Part shown: one piece after another, positions 40,435 to 51,794 of the stretch
Layout of the letters: each line of letters opens with the position of its first letter
Position numbering within the stretch: the stretch's first letter is position 1
Assembly: GCA_012861695.1 (NCBI GenBank)
Contig: JAAOOA010000472.1
Coordinates: 122,501-186,500 of the forward strand
Length of the DNA stretch: 64,000 bases
Direction of reading: 5' to 3'
Source: Trematomus loennbergii
Taxonomy: Eukaryota; Chordata; Actinopteri; Perciformes; Nototheniidae
The notes under the pieces: model-generated
The model's database searches: none
What the model was told of the DNA's origin: nothing
The model's input: the letters and a program-made list of their open reading frames with translations, nothing else
Program-made: the position numbers and the translations under genes

Positions 40435-42133
40435 TTAGTTAGGGTGCTGAACTGTGACTGAACTGGAAATCCAAGTCAACACAATCCATGGGTTTTTATA
40501 TAATGTTTTTCTTTCAATATTGGAAAATGCTTACTACTGTACAAAAGCCTACTTTAGGGCCTGTGTCCATATACCGCCATTTTCTTAATGAAAATGTGGT
40601 TTTACCAATTGATTTAGATAAAGACTGGCCTCCTCAGGAACAGTGCTGCCCCCAGTGTCTATTTTCTGAGCGCTCCAATGTTTTTGAGAGGCAAGTTTTA
40701 GAGTTTAACAATCCTTCAAATGTATTGAAAATCGCAAGTGAGGTATAGTGTAGAGATAAGGGGTAAACCTTGTTTTTTTGCAATGTCTGTCAGACAGAAA
40801 CTATGATAAAAGAGACAGCAAAGCACATTTGAATCAATTGTTGTCAAAGAAACATTTAAGAAGTTCAAAATGTTTTATGAAACGCTGGGAGGAGCACTTC
40901 TCCGGCTCACTTCATGCCTGAAAAAGATGCTTCATGGACACGGGATCTTAGTATTCACCAACGTTCGCCTCCCTACATCAAAGGGCAGCGCACATGACGT
41001 GTCATGTGACGACCTTAATACACACCGGGCAGGAAACAGAGCAGGAGGGAGGTGGAGATCCAGGGACCTGATGTGATTAAAATGCAGCTTTTCTGTAAAG
41101 GTTTTGTTGAAAAGGGCAGTGGCATACGGACCATGCATCATCACATGTTGATGCGTTGACACTAACATTGTAGGTGTACATAAAACCAATAACAACAGTG
41201 TTTTGACACACACTGAACACTTCGATTAAGTGTCAAAAGTGTTCACATAACTGTATTAGGTTAGTTGAAAGCAATAATATTGAGTTGAAATAGTAGGTCA
41301 CTTTTGCTTTCAAGTAACCTATATAGTTATGTGAAATTTGTTGACATAATACGTTTAATTAAAATCAATGGTTCAGTTTTTTTTACTGTACTCCATGAGG
41401 GCATCCCGTCTCCTAAAACTGTATTTATACCGTTTATTTAAAATGGCAAATGTGTTTTAAGGGAAGTTAGGATTTGTTATAGCTTAACTCCATTAGAGTC
41501 AATGATGATGTATTTATTTTGTTTGACGCGTTACAAGGAGTCCAAATTACTGAATGTCCTTTCGTTGTCTGATTTCGAAACATTTTGCTTTATTTTGTGA
41601 ATTGAACAGAGGACTTACTGTAAGTCTCAAACACTTGACTCTGAATCATTCGTGACTTCAGGGCTCGACTATAACCTCAATGAACTCGAGCGTTTTTCTT
41701 TGTTTTTTCTCAGCTGTTTTTCCCTACATCAGAAAAAGCACACGAGGCCGCGGTTTCTCCTGTAAGTAAACAATGATCTCCTTCATGTTTCGTAGGTTAC
41801 AAATCACGTCTGACGTTGTTCTCCAGCCTTCGTCATGTGTTCCTCATCGAGGCTTTGTCTTAGCTGCTGACATCAGAAGATGGGCCTGAGGGTCTCTGTT
41901 TGTCACAAGGACTACAGCGTCATATCCATCAAACGCAAGTAAACAATCGCAGGAACAACACATGGTGAGACAGCTGCGGACCTCTGACATTTATCAAAGA
42001 GACACTCAATGAAACTCACCACGCAAGGTCACAGAAAAGTGTGTTTGACAGTGGAGGAAAGTAACTCAGTACATTTATGGCGCATTTCCACTGCAGCGCG
42101 TAGCATGGTTTAAGCGTGCCGTGCCAAACTTAA
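40435..42133. other. Mostly unique sequence with one exon-like segment
   Basis: Apart from the 48-base exon-like segment at 41714-41761 (listed separately) and a GCGCATTTCCACTGCAGCG fragment at about 42081-42125 that looks like the cut end of another MITE, nothing was recognised. Confidence 0.35.
41714..41761 (+). other. Candidate 48-nt microexon
   Basis: The segment is preceded by the pyrimidine-rich acceptor TTTGTTTTTTCTCAG and followed by the donor GTAAGTAAA, both close to consensus. It is exactly 16 codons, open in phase 0 (reading LFFPTSEKAHEAAVSP). I recognise no protein containing this peptide. A chance pairing of two good splice sites is entirely possible in 64 kb, and no neighbouring exon was found. 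Confidence 0.25.
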
Positions 42134-42619
42134 AGTGGACCTATCATGCTATATTTGAATAATATAGTGTAGGACCATACCTATATAAGGCATATTTATA
42201 CTTTTTTTTTTTCAAAATACCAAACAGATCATGCATTTTAGCCATGCCTCATTTCGCTCAATTTGAAAAATGTTAGCTCTGTTTTAGCAAGGGCAGATTC
42301 AGTGAGAACAGCACCACCTACAGGCCTGGCATATGTACTACAGCGTCTCCAGCGCTTTCGAACGGCAATGGCCGTGGCTGTCTCCTCCTGATTGGTGGAG
42401 TTGGCCCAATAGCCGTAGCGCCACCGTCCTGGTCAGGTCAGTGTTCAAATCTGGATCAGTTTTTATCAGATCCGTTGCAGCCCCTTTTTTAGAGATTTGG
42501 GTATGGAGGAAAATAGAGAGGGTTGTGTTTTCTGACACTTGGTGAGTTCCCTGGAACACCGGGGACACATATTCATGTATAAAAACGTACAAAAGTGCAT
42601 TTTGCATGATAGGTCCCCT
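42134..42619 (-). mobile_element. Complete Kolobok/T2-like MITE, 486 bp (inverted copy)
   Basis: It is bordered by TTAA at 42130-42133 and 42620-42623, with ends AGTGGACCTATCATGC and GCATGATAGGTCCCCT. Read on the minus strand it follows the 35.4 kb copy almost base for base; I estimate about 97% identity by eye. Its left TTAA abuts what seems to be a fragment of another MITE, implying insertion into an older element. Confidence 0.9.
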
Positions 42620-42623
42620 TTAA

Positions 42624-43104
42624 GTATAAAACATCCTCTTGATATTTGTCTCTTGTTTTCATTTGCATTGCTTTTGATATTGAGCTAATCCAAAGGTAAC
42701 GCAAAGTATTCAGGTTACATTACTTTTAGATTTTGATACTCAGATTAGGTAAATAGTAATTGTAACATATTGGATTTTTAAAGTACCCCCCCCAACCCAA
42801 TGGAGTATTTTAAGAACACATAAGTTTTACTTTTACTTACTGTAGGTAAACGATCTGAGTATTTCTTCCAACAAGACTTTTAAAAGTAGTAAAATGTGTG
42901 ATCAAAAGAAGGTCTCTCAAACAGACGCTCTCCCACCCAGCTGCTTCACAGTCCTATAGGAGTTACAGAGAGGCTGTGGATAGGCCTTCATTGGGTCCTT
43001 AAGGGCATGTGAATAACAAATGAGAAAGATTTTTTTTAGTGGGAGTGATTGGGGTTGGTGGGGGATCGACTGCTTCACTCTCCCCGGGGGTCACCAGCCA
43101 TCAG
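42624..43104. other. Intergenic sequence with weak AGTAC-element similarity
   Basis: The region contains AAGTACCCCCCC and TTTTACTTTTACTTAC patches that resemble degraded ends of the AGTAC-rich family. No gene was seen. Confidence 0.35.
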
Positions 43105-43926
43105 AGGTGGAAGTAGAGGAGTACAAATACTTCGTTACTGTACTTAAGTACATGTTTCTGGTATCAGTACTTTACTCCACTACTTATTTTTCTGACTACT
43201 TTTTACTTTAACTTCTTACATTTTGAACACAATACCTGTACTTTCTACTTCTTACATGTTGACACAAATACCTGTACTTTCTACTTCTTACATTTTGAAC
43301 ACAAATACCTGTACTTTCTACTTCTTACATTTTGAACCCAAATACCTGTACTTTCTACTTCTTACATGTTGAACACAAATACCTGTACTTTCTACTTCTT
43401 ACATTTTGAACACAAATACCTGTACTTTCTACTTCTTACATTTTGAACCCAAATACCTGTACTTTCTACTTCTTACATTTTGAACCCAAATACCTGTACT
43501 TTCTACTTCTTACATTTTCCAAACAGGCTGGTTCCTTTAGTTTGAATGTGTGTTTGGTGGCGTGATCATTATTATTTAGAGTCGTGCCTATTGATTTGAA
43601 CACGATCCGTGTATCCATCATTTCCTGGTCTTCTCTAAAGAAGAGGGACCAATGAAAACGTTGTCATGTTGCCGTTGTTCAGCATGGAAACATTCATTAG
43701 CTAACAATGACATTATTGTGCTATTAATATAAAGGGAGGTCAGGTACTCTTTAAAACAGCTGCTAGTTATGGGTACTTTTTACTTAAGTACATCTCAAAG
43801 CCCTCTTTACTTTTACTTGAGTAAAGAAGTTTAATCAGTACTTCTACTTTTACTAGATTATTTTAAAACACGAGTATCTGTACTTCTACTTGTGTAAATG
43901 ATGTGTGTACTTTAGCCATCTCTGTC
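43105..43926 (+). mobile_element. AGTAC-rich non-autonomous element with internal tandem array
   Basis: The left end CAGAGGTGGAAGTAGAGG and right end TACTTTAGCCATCTCTG are imperfect inverted repeats. Both sides are rich in TACTTTTACTT-type steps. The body from TTTCCAAACAGGCTGGTT rightward matches, on the opposite strand, the copies at 50.4 and 51.4 kb. A 37-bp array at 43211-43504 lies within it. No transposase. No convincing target duplication, so the superfamily is open. Confidence 0.7.
43211..43504 (+). repeat. 37-bp minisatellite, 8 units
   Basis: Each unit starts ACTTCTTACATTTTGAACAC and ends ACCTGTACTTTCT. The first two units are 36 bases and the other six are 37. Variants are confined to TTTTGAACAC, TTTTGAACCC and TGTTGA(A)CAC. 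A ninth partial copy runs into the element body at 43505. Confidence 0.97.
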
Positions 43927-45266
43927 TGGCTCACATTGGGCTGACCTTCCTCTGTAACTCTCTGTCTCATCGCTGGTGGGCAGTTAAACCGCGAGTCACG
44001 TTACAAAAGCGGCCAGAAGCCCTCTTGCCCAGGGCGGATCAAGGGCGGTATTTTAAACAGATCACATCGCACCATTTCACAGCCCGTACAGTGCGGGGTG
44101 AATAAATCTGTGAGCTTTTAAAGAGCGGTGATTAAATATTTTACTGCGTCCGTCTGCCATCCCTCGGAGCGGTCCGAGAGAGAGGTTTTTTTTTCTGCCC
44201 GCCATTTGTTTAATGAATAGAAATATTGATGTTTTTTTTTTCTTCGAATGTCTGGAGTCAAATATCTGTTATTAAAAGACTAATCGTCCCAGACCTTAAC
44301 ATCAGTTTTCCCACAGAAAGGTTTTCCAGAAGGTCTCGTTTGTCCAAGGTACAGATGAGAAGTAGAAGAAATGTCAAGATAATAATGTCAAGAAAATGTC
44401 AAGATCGCTAGGAGCCAATAATCATGAAGAGTTCAATTATCTGTGAATGAAATGCTTTACTAACCTTGAAGCGGACATGTGGGTATCTAGTTCATTCAGT
44501 GAGATTAACTCTTTTCAGAAGCAGGAGACGACAACAAACCTGGATGTCTATCTGTGAGTCATGAGCTTCTGAATTATGTGGATCTGTTTAGTGAACAGCA
44601 AAACAAAGCAATGGATATAAATTGCTTTTTTAATGGTACTTTCGGGGTATGAGAAATTAAAGGTTTATTTCCCATAAGAAACTATTGGCAATGACTTTCA
44701 AACAATGTGAAGGCACTCGGCTTTCCAACTTATTCAATATTCACTGAATTGTGGCGACGTTTTAAATGATAATGAATTTCAACATGTGGTAAAATACCCA
44801 TAAAACAAAGAAACAAACGAGCTAAGGGTGTTTTCCACGCTTCCCTTTCATCTTAGTGTGTCTTGAGTTCAACGTCCATTCAATCATCGCAATCAGGTGA
44901 CAGGAACCACCAGTTCAGAGATACAAAGACCTGTCTGTTGCCTCCTCACACTTACAAAAGTCTCATTATCAGCTGTTATTCTTGGCCTCTTCCCATACCG
45001 GTCTTTAGAGTTTGTTGGAGCAAGACAAAATGTGCAATGGGGACATTTTATATTTTATAGCTCTGTTTGATCAGAGAAACCTTTACAAGCACTAGGAACC
45101 GTTATAGATGCTCGGAGACTGCGTTTTCAAAGGAAGTCCCTGACTCATAAGTTACATTTCCCCCCTAAAGTTGGATGAATTTTGAAGGCTAAGGGACTAC
45201 TTTTCAAGCAACAAAATGTTTCTTCAGTCTATTGTTCTCTCCATTTTCTCTATAGTCTGAAGAAAC
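43927..45266. other. Unique intergenic sequence, nothing recognised
   Basis: No repeat termini or coding exons were recognised. Confidence 0.45.
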
Positions 45267-45462
45267 GAGGCGTGTGGCTCAGTGGATTGTGCTTGGTGTT
45301 CGATTAGGGGGTCACGGGTTCAAACCCCACTGCAGTCAGCATGTCGTTGTGTCCCTGAGAGACACTTACCCCAAATTGCTCCTGTGGGGATTGTCCACAG
45401 TATTGAGTATGTAAGTCGCTTTGGATAAACGCGTCTAACAAGTAACATGTAATGTAATGTAA
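45267..45462 (+). mobile_element. V-SINE-like tRNA-derived SINE
   Basis: The head has A-box TGGCTCAGTGG and B-box GGTTCAAACCC. The middle block CCCAAATTGCTCCTGTGGGG and the tail GTAAGTCGCTTTGGATAAAC end in ATGTAATGTAATGT repeats. Sister copies lie at 51.8 kb (minus) and 54.6 kb (plus). Confidence 0.88.
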
Positions 45463-46206
45463 AAGAAACATTCAAAGATTTGGCAAAACAGCCCGTTGAC
45501 GTCTGAACGAGCAAAGAAGTCGCGACCAATTAAAAAATCCCATCCCTAAGTTCCTGTACTTTTGAAAGAACTTCCACTCCGAACAAACACTTCTGGGAGG
45601 GTAAAAAATGTCCACCGGAACATATTTGAGACCCTGATCCCTGTGGCTGAAACCAAATGAGTTCCTCTGAAGGTCTCTAGTTCCTGAGAAAAAATTGAGT
45701 CAAAAAAAAAGAAAGAATAGGGCTTTAGTTAAAAAAAAAAACTGAAGTTCCTGCTTTAGCTCGAAGGCCCAGAATAGCAAAGAAGCTCAAACTGCAACAA
45801 CTTGTAAACAGAATTATTTCAACAGAAACCGAGACAGTTTGGTGTTGAACTAGGGCTTACAAATGTCTCTTTTCTTATTATTCTCTAAATGGTCAGATGC
45901 TGTTATTAACCAGAAACCAAAAGCAGTCAGTAATGAGAGCGCTGCTGCTGATTGGATGAATTAAGATTCAGTAAAAAGAGCTGCAGTGGTAGGGGTTGAT
46001 GGGGGGGGGGGGGGGGGAATATGGTGGTGATTAGCAGCAGAAAAGGCGTTGATGACCCATAATTCATCAGGGCATTTTCCACCCCTGTACCCCCCCCCCT
46101 GCCTGGTAAAGCCCTCTGTCCTTCACGCCCTCACACACCTGTTTATGACCCCCCCTTTTACTCACACAGACACACACTCTCACACACACTCAAACACATC
46201 ATACAA
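45463..46206. other. Intergenic sequence with homopolymer runs
   Basis: A run of 17 G residues occupies 46001-46017, and C runs occur at 46090-46099 and 46149-46155. No gene was recognised. The run of Gs is a likely place for assembly error. Confidence 0.5.
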
Positions 46207-46288
46207 ACTCACACACACAGTTTCAGACACACACACACACACACACCACACACACGCACCACCGCACGCACGCACACGCACACGCACG

Positions 46289-46384
<96 letters not shown>

Positions 46385-46389
46385 ACACA

Positions 46390-46420
<31 letters not shown>

Positions 46421-46442
46421 CACCACACACACACACACACAT
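46207..46442 (+). repeat. (CA)n microsatellite with CACG and CACC variants
   Basis: A CACG-rich head is followed by pure CA and then CACACC interruptions. His-Thr and Cys-Val frames through it are shadows. Confidence 0.97.
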
Positions 46443-46715
46443 CACACATGCTCCAACACAGTAAATGTGTGTATTTGCAGCTCAGACATACTAATTACAC
46501 TGTCAGGGACAAAGAGGGGAAAGGGGCGCTAATGTGACAGCACCCCCCCACCCCTCGGTGAAGTGACACCAATTAACGCAGTATTGCATGTGACTGTTAC
46601 CCCTCCCCCACCTCGAGGTGACAGGAACACTGACACATAACGGCAGGAAAAAATAACAGCCAACAAGCAAGCACGAGAAAAAAAAACACAACAGGAAGGG
46701 ACGTGGCAGCGGGGG

Positions 46716-46742
46716 GATGATGATGATGATGATGATGATGGG
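46716..46742 (+). repeat. (ATG)n trinucleotide run
   Basis: About nine GAT/ATG units immediately precede the duplicated block at 46.74 kb. Confidence 0.9.
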
Positions 46743-46860
46743 GTGGAAATGTATTGCGTGTCCTTTAAGAAAATATATATTTATTTGTGCACAGTGACAC
46801 ACACACACACACAGCACACACGCACGCACGCACCACACACACACACACACACACACAACA

Positions 46861-46926
<66 letters not shown>

Positions 46927-46990
46927 TGTGGGGGAATGTATTGCGTGTCCTTTAAAAACAGATATATTGATGTGTGCACAGTGAGATCTG
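46743..46990 (+). repeat. CA array bracketed by a ~55-bp direct repeat
   Basis: The block GAATGTATTGCGTGTCC (GAAATGTATTGCG in the left copy) through TGTGCACAGTGA occurs at about 46745-46797 and again at 46932-46984. A CA microsatellite (46797-46924) with CACG and CACAACACC variants fills the gap. The arrangement is a tandem duplication with a period of about 187 bases whose CA part has expanded. Confidence 0.85.
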
Positions 46991-47289
46991 CAGCCCTCAC
47001 ACTGATGAGAATGGATGTGTTGGAAATGAGAATCCTTGTTGAAGAGGTAATCCATGACATCCGGTTTTATTTCCATTTTTCTTCGGCTCCATTTTTGTCG
47101 CTAAGCATTCACTGCTGAGCTTTCTCCAGAGAGATCAGCTGTCAATCAAACATGGTGGCCGATTATTCCTTTCCATTTTCTGCCCATGAGGTTTGTGATT
47201 CTACTGCTGGCGCTCTACTCTTTGTCCATATCTGTCCATCACTGCTCTTCCTCACATTGGTCTTCCTCTACAAGGACGGCAGGGCTTCA
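46991..47289. other. Unique intergenic sequence, nothing recognised
   Basis: No repeat terminus was seen. Short frames show no domains. Confidence 0.4.
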
Positions 47290-47585
47290 GTCTGTAGGGA
47301 CCACTGCCGAGGTGCCCTTGAGCAAGTCACCGAACCCCCAACTGCTACCTGGCGACGCCTAGACTGGCTGCCTCTTCGCTCTGAATCCCTCAATGCATGT
47401 GCATGTGTGCATATATAACTGTGTTTATTGTATCTGGACAACACAAATGCATGTTCTTGTGTGCACGAATATTCTGTGTGTATTTGTATGTAACTGTATC
47501 CCAAAAAATGCATGTGATTTTATAAAAAGCTGACTTTCCCCCTCAGAGGATCAATAAAGGTCCATCTTTCCTTTTTTCTTTCTTT
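47290..47585 (+). mobile_element. SINE-like element with RTE/Rex3-type tail
   Basis: It contains the SINE phrase TGCCCTTGAGCAAGTCACCG, as in the element at 0.36 kb, and ends GGATCAATAAAGGTCCATC. That is the 3' end used by teleost RTE/Rex3-class LINEs and their SINE partners. A CTTT-rich tail follows. The start is uncertain. Confidence 0.55.
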
Positions 47586-47651
47586 ATTCCAATGGTAAAA
47601 GCTTCTGTTTTTCTGCAAATAGCATATACTCATGCACTGGATGCAGTTTAA

Positions 47652-48473
47652 CCCTTAGATGCCCGAGTGACTGGACCCTACTCTCTTCCATAAGTGGGTC
47701 AAAAAGGACCCGTATTAGAATAATATGAGTTTTTATGCCATTTTTGTCATTTTGGTTTAGAAAAATCACTTGTATAATATTTAGTATTATATTTGGTTCA
47801 CATAGAAATATTTATATTTAATTTTTCACATTTATATTTATAATTTTTTTACATTTTCAAAAAAACGTTTTGAACATATCGATGCAAAGATCTCCGCTAT
47901 TCTGAGACCCTCACAGTATTCCAGTCCCTTTTCAAAACTCATCTCTTCTCCTCTTGTCTACTCATTGCCCACCCCCCATCAATCCATGCCGGTTGATCAA
48001 GTTTGATAGTCCTACCCCCACCCTAACCTTCCCTTATATTGTAAAGTGATTTTGAGTCCTTGAAAAGCCCTATACAAATATAATGTATTATATTATTATT
48101 ATACTGACAGGTATCAGGTCTTGCTGTGTAAAATAATCTTCCTGAGAGGTGTCACTTGTGATGTAGTCTGTGTGGTCTACAGTGAATGTATTCCTGACAG
48201 CAACAGGTGATAAGAATCAAAGGTTCCCAGAGGATCCCATAGAAATGCATGCGGGTCATTTTTGACCCACTTATGGAAGCTTGGGGTAGAAATACAGAAA
48301 CTACAATTTCTTAAAATGTATAACATGTACATTTAAAATGTGAATGGCATGATATCCAAAACATGTTTTTTGAGGAATAGCTGGAATATGAAATGATAAA
48401 AAATGTAATTACAAAGATGCTTCAAGAAAACCACCTCAACGGGTCAAAAAAGACCCACTTATGCATCTAAGGG
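47652..48473. mobile_element. piggyBac-like MITE, 822 bp, with an inserted LINE end
   Basis: Terminal inverted repeats start CCCTTAGATGC at the left and end GCATCTAAGGG at the right, flanked by TTAA (47648-47651, 48474-48477). CCC...GGG termini at TTAA sites are typical of piggyBac. Subterminal inverted copies of CATAAGTGGGTCAAAAA and GGTCAAAAAAGACCCACTT follow, plus an internal GTCATTTTTGACCCACTT near 48258. No transposase remains. Confidence 0.9.
47885..48108 (+). mobile_element. L2-like LINE 3' end nested in the piggyBac MITE
   Basis: The segment contains TTTTCAAAACTCATCTCTTC, which encodes the FKTHLF-type end of L2-class ORFs. A 3' tail GTAAAGTGATTTTGAGTCCT followed by AAAAGCCCTATACAAATATA and ATTATT repeats comes after it. 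It is 5' truncated, as is usual for LINE copies. Confidence 0.7.
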
Positions 48474-48477
48474 TTAA

Positions 48478-49284
48478 ATCATGCTGCACTTCATCAGTTG
48501 GCAATAAAATGTGCTGAATGTAAATTGTTTCACACAAAAAGGGACATTTTATTGCTCATTTTGATCATTTACAGGCACACAAAGCTACATAACTCAAAAC
48601 AGGAAAGGGAAAACCCTAAAAAGCATAGTAGGGCCTGTTTAGTTGTTTGCTCATCAGTTCTTCCTCTGTGTTTTCGACTGATGAACAGACCATGTTATAT
48701 GATATAATGAACTGACAGCCTGTATGCAGTTTGTAGGCTTTATATATTCATACATATGTTTCAGGCTCCATCAGAGAAACAACATTTGGCCCAGATGTTT
48801 TCAGTATCAAATATTCATCGACTGCAGGCCTTAAAGGTGGCTCTGAAATCATTCTCCTTTGTGACACAGGAAGTAGTCACGAGGAATTGACGTCAGTTAG
48901 AATAAATATCTGTGGAAACCTCCAAAAAGATGTCAAAGCTTATTAAAACATCCGTACACACCTGTCACACCACATCCTTCCAGCATGCTTTAAACACTCC
49001 ATAACAGAGACTAAAATAAACTTCTGTCTCCTGTTATCATGCTCCCTGCTGTTCCTCAGCGTATAGCAAGACACACACTTTATTGTAGCTGTTGTATTTC
49101 ACTTTTAAAACTTTATTTAACCTTTAACTCTGCGGAGAGTCGTAAACCTTTACATTAAAGCATCTTACTTTATTCGTATATTTTTATCTCTCTTTCAAAA
49201 ATGTAGTGGTGGATTAGTATTAAGTAGAAAAAACTGAAAATAAGTAAAGTACCTAGAAATGTACTTTCGTGCAGTATTTGAGCA
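48478..49284. other. Unique intergenic sequence, nothing recognised
   Basis: AT-rich; no coding or repeat signal was recognised. Confidence 0.45.
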
Positions 49285-49285
49285 G

Positions 49286-49316
<31 letters not shown>

Positions 49317-49480
49317 ATGGTCCTTTATTAATCCCTGTGGGGAAATGTAGTAATTTAACAGCAACAGGGTAAGAATGAAAGACAGGACAGCACAGATTCA
49401 CACAGATTAATACAAAATGTAAAATGATAAAATAACTATAAAATAAGAAATGAATTAAAATGAACATATATACATATTTG
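49285..49480 (-). mobile_element. RTE/Rex3-like LINE 3' end (minus strand)
   Basis: On the minus strand the sequence runs into CCCCACAGGGATTAATAAAG, then a (TTATC)n tail. This is the characteristic end of teleost Rex3/RTE retrotransposons. The 5' limit is approximate and no reverse transcriptase frame remains. Confidence 0.7.
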
Positions 49481-50364
49481 GTCATGTGTACATATTATTT
49501 ACATGTGTGTGTGAAAACAGTGTGTATTTTCTGCCCAGTAATTGTGTTTACTTTCCACCACGGGTCAGAAGCATTACATTCTGCCCATCAGGGTAAAGGT
49601 AAAACCTGAAAATCCCAGACAAACAAACACAAGCAGCTCCATGTTCAGTCTGCGCTGTGATACCACCCAGCAGGAAGTGATTTCTGTGCGTCTAGCGGAG
49701 CAGCGTTTCCCCACAGAAACACCTCTCGGCTGCTGGAAATGAGAGCCATAAAACAGCAAAGACCATGAGCCTCTATACATTTCACTGAACCCGACACTAA
49801 TGGCATTCTTTGAGGAAAAGTGCCAGAAACTATTAAAAAAAGGGTCATTTTCAGCACATCTGTGGATTTGCTTTGGAACCGTGCGTATTTGTTTGACTTA
49901 TTTGCGTTATGAAGTGTTTCATTTCAAAGCTGTTTATATATATTAAGAAAACAATGAAACCGCTGACAGATTTTTTCTCATAATCAGCAGCTTTGAGAGC
50001 AAAAGATTTAACTACCGACTTGGCTGCAGTCTGTGATCGTTCCCTGTACAAAACACCTAGTCACTGCTCTAAAGGAATAGTTAAACAACGTCGTTTTTCT
50101 TTAATGGTGGAAGGAGGAGTGCCTCTTAGTTCTCGATCATATTAACTCTCCAACATCGAGAGAAACGGTTCAAAGACCTCAGAAACGCTTAAGTCAATTA
50201 GACTGTCACATCACAATGTAACCAATTTAAGCTGCTATTGAAGTGAACGATGGAAAGGATGGAAAAGCGCGAAGGATTACGTTTCTCATCAGCAACCCTG
50301 ACTCTGGATGGAAAGGGAAGGAGCATCTCTAAACCTGTCTACATGGAGAGGACCAATCACAAGA
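49481..50364. other. Unique intergenic sequence, nothing recognised
   Basis: No repeat terminus or coding exon was recognised. Confidence 0.45.
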
Positions 50365-50800
50365 CAGCAGAGATGGCAAAAGTACACACATCATTTACTC
50401 AAGTAGAAGTACAGATACTCGTGTTTTAAAAATACTCTGGTAAAAGTAGAAGTACTGACTAAACTTCTTTACTCAAGTAAAAGTAAAGAGGGCTTTGAAA
50501 TGTACTTAAGTAAAAAGTACCCATAACTAGCAGCTGTTTTAAAGAGTACCTGACCTCCCTTTATATTAATAGAACAATAATGTCATTGTTAGCTAATGAA
50601 TCTTTCCATGCTGAACAACGGCAACATGACAACGTTTTCATTGGTCCCTCTTCTTTAGAGAAGACCAGGAAATGATGGATACACGGATCGTGTTCAAATC
50701 AATAGGCACGCAATGACTCTAAATAATAATGATCACGCCACCAAACACACATTCAAACTAAAGTAACCAGCCTGTTTGGAAAAAGGAACGTAAAAAAGTT
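50365..50800 (-). mobile_element. AGTAC-rich element copy (minus strand)
   Basis: It starts CAGAGATGGCAAAAGTACAC and continues through ACTTCTTTACTCAAGTAAAA and ACGGATCGTGTTCAAATCAA to AACCAGCCTGTTTGGAAAAA. It matches the 43.1 kb element on the other strand but lacks the 37-bp array and the far terminus. Confidence 0.78.
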
Positions 50801-51426
50801 CCAGGGAAAACCTGCCATTGCTGCATATGAAACTCCATAAAAGAGCATTAGCCCCCAATTTAGATATAGCTAACAATGAACACAACTAGTTTCCTGTGAT
50901 TATACACTCTTGAAAACATAATGATGACATTTTATATTCGATTTCATCCCCTAAAATGAAACACTGGCCCTTTAAATGTTGGTGCCATCACTGAAAATCA
51001 ATCAACTGTCAGCTGAGAGATCAAGAAAGACATTCAGACAAAATGAAGGGTATCACGGTGTTCTGTGTTGGTAATTATTCAAGCTGCTGCAGGTTTTTAA
51101 GGGTTGTGGAATAAAGTGTGAATGCCAGCAGTGACAGCAGCTCCCTCTCTGCTGCTGATGTTGGAGGATGACACTCCTGATGCCTTGGATGTTTGTTTAT
51201 TACAGCAGACAGCCGATATCTGTGATTTCACACCGCACATAAATGGTCAACAGAGAGAAAACGCTCCTCTCATCGACTCCTTTCTACTGTATCTTGACTG
51301 TTGCCCTCTGCGGTCAGCTCTGTAGTGAGAGCTCATTTCAAGGCAGGTCACGTAGCAAAAGATCCCGTACACGTTCATATACCTTCATATAAAACCTCAA
51401 CAGCCGTAACACAGCCTTCATCTACA
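50801..51426. other. Unique spacer between two direct repeats
   Basis: No gene was recognised. A 67-codon plus-strand frame at 51122-51325 has no domain signature. Confidence 0.4.
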
Positions 51427-51794
51427 CCATGAGAGATGGCAACATCCTTTACTCAAGTAGAAGTACAGATACTCGTGTTTAAAAATACTCTGGTAAAAGT
51501 AGAAGTACTGACTAAACTTCTTTACTCAAGTAAAAGTAAAGAGGGCTTTGAAATGTACTTCAGTAAAAAGTACCCATAACTAGCAGCTGTTTTAAAGAGT
51601 ACCTGACCTCCCTTTATATTAATAGAACAATAATGTCATTGTTAGCTAATGAATGTTTCCATGCTGAACAACGGCAACATGACAACGTTTTCATTGGTCC
51701 CTCTTCTTTAGAGAAGACCAGGAAATGATGGATACACGGATCGTGTTCAAATCAATAGGCACGCAATGACTCTAAATAATAATGATCACATCAT
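51427..51794 (-). mobile_element. AGTAC-rich element copy, cut by a SINE (minus strand)
   Basis: The sequence is nearly identical to 50365-50740, with only a few mismatches or single-base indels by eye. It stops at AATAATGATCAC where the SINE tail at 51795 begins. The remainder of the element is not found beyond the SINE. Confidence 0.78.
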
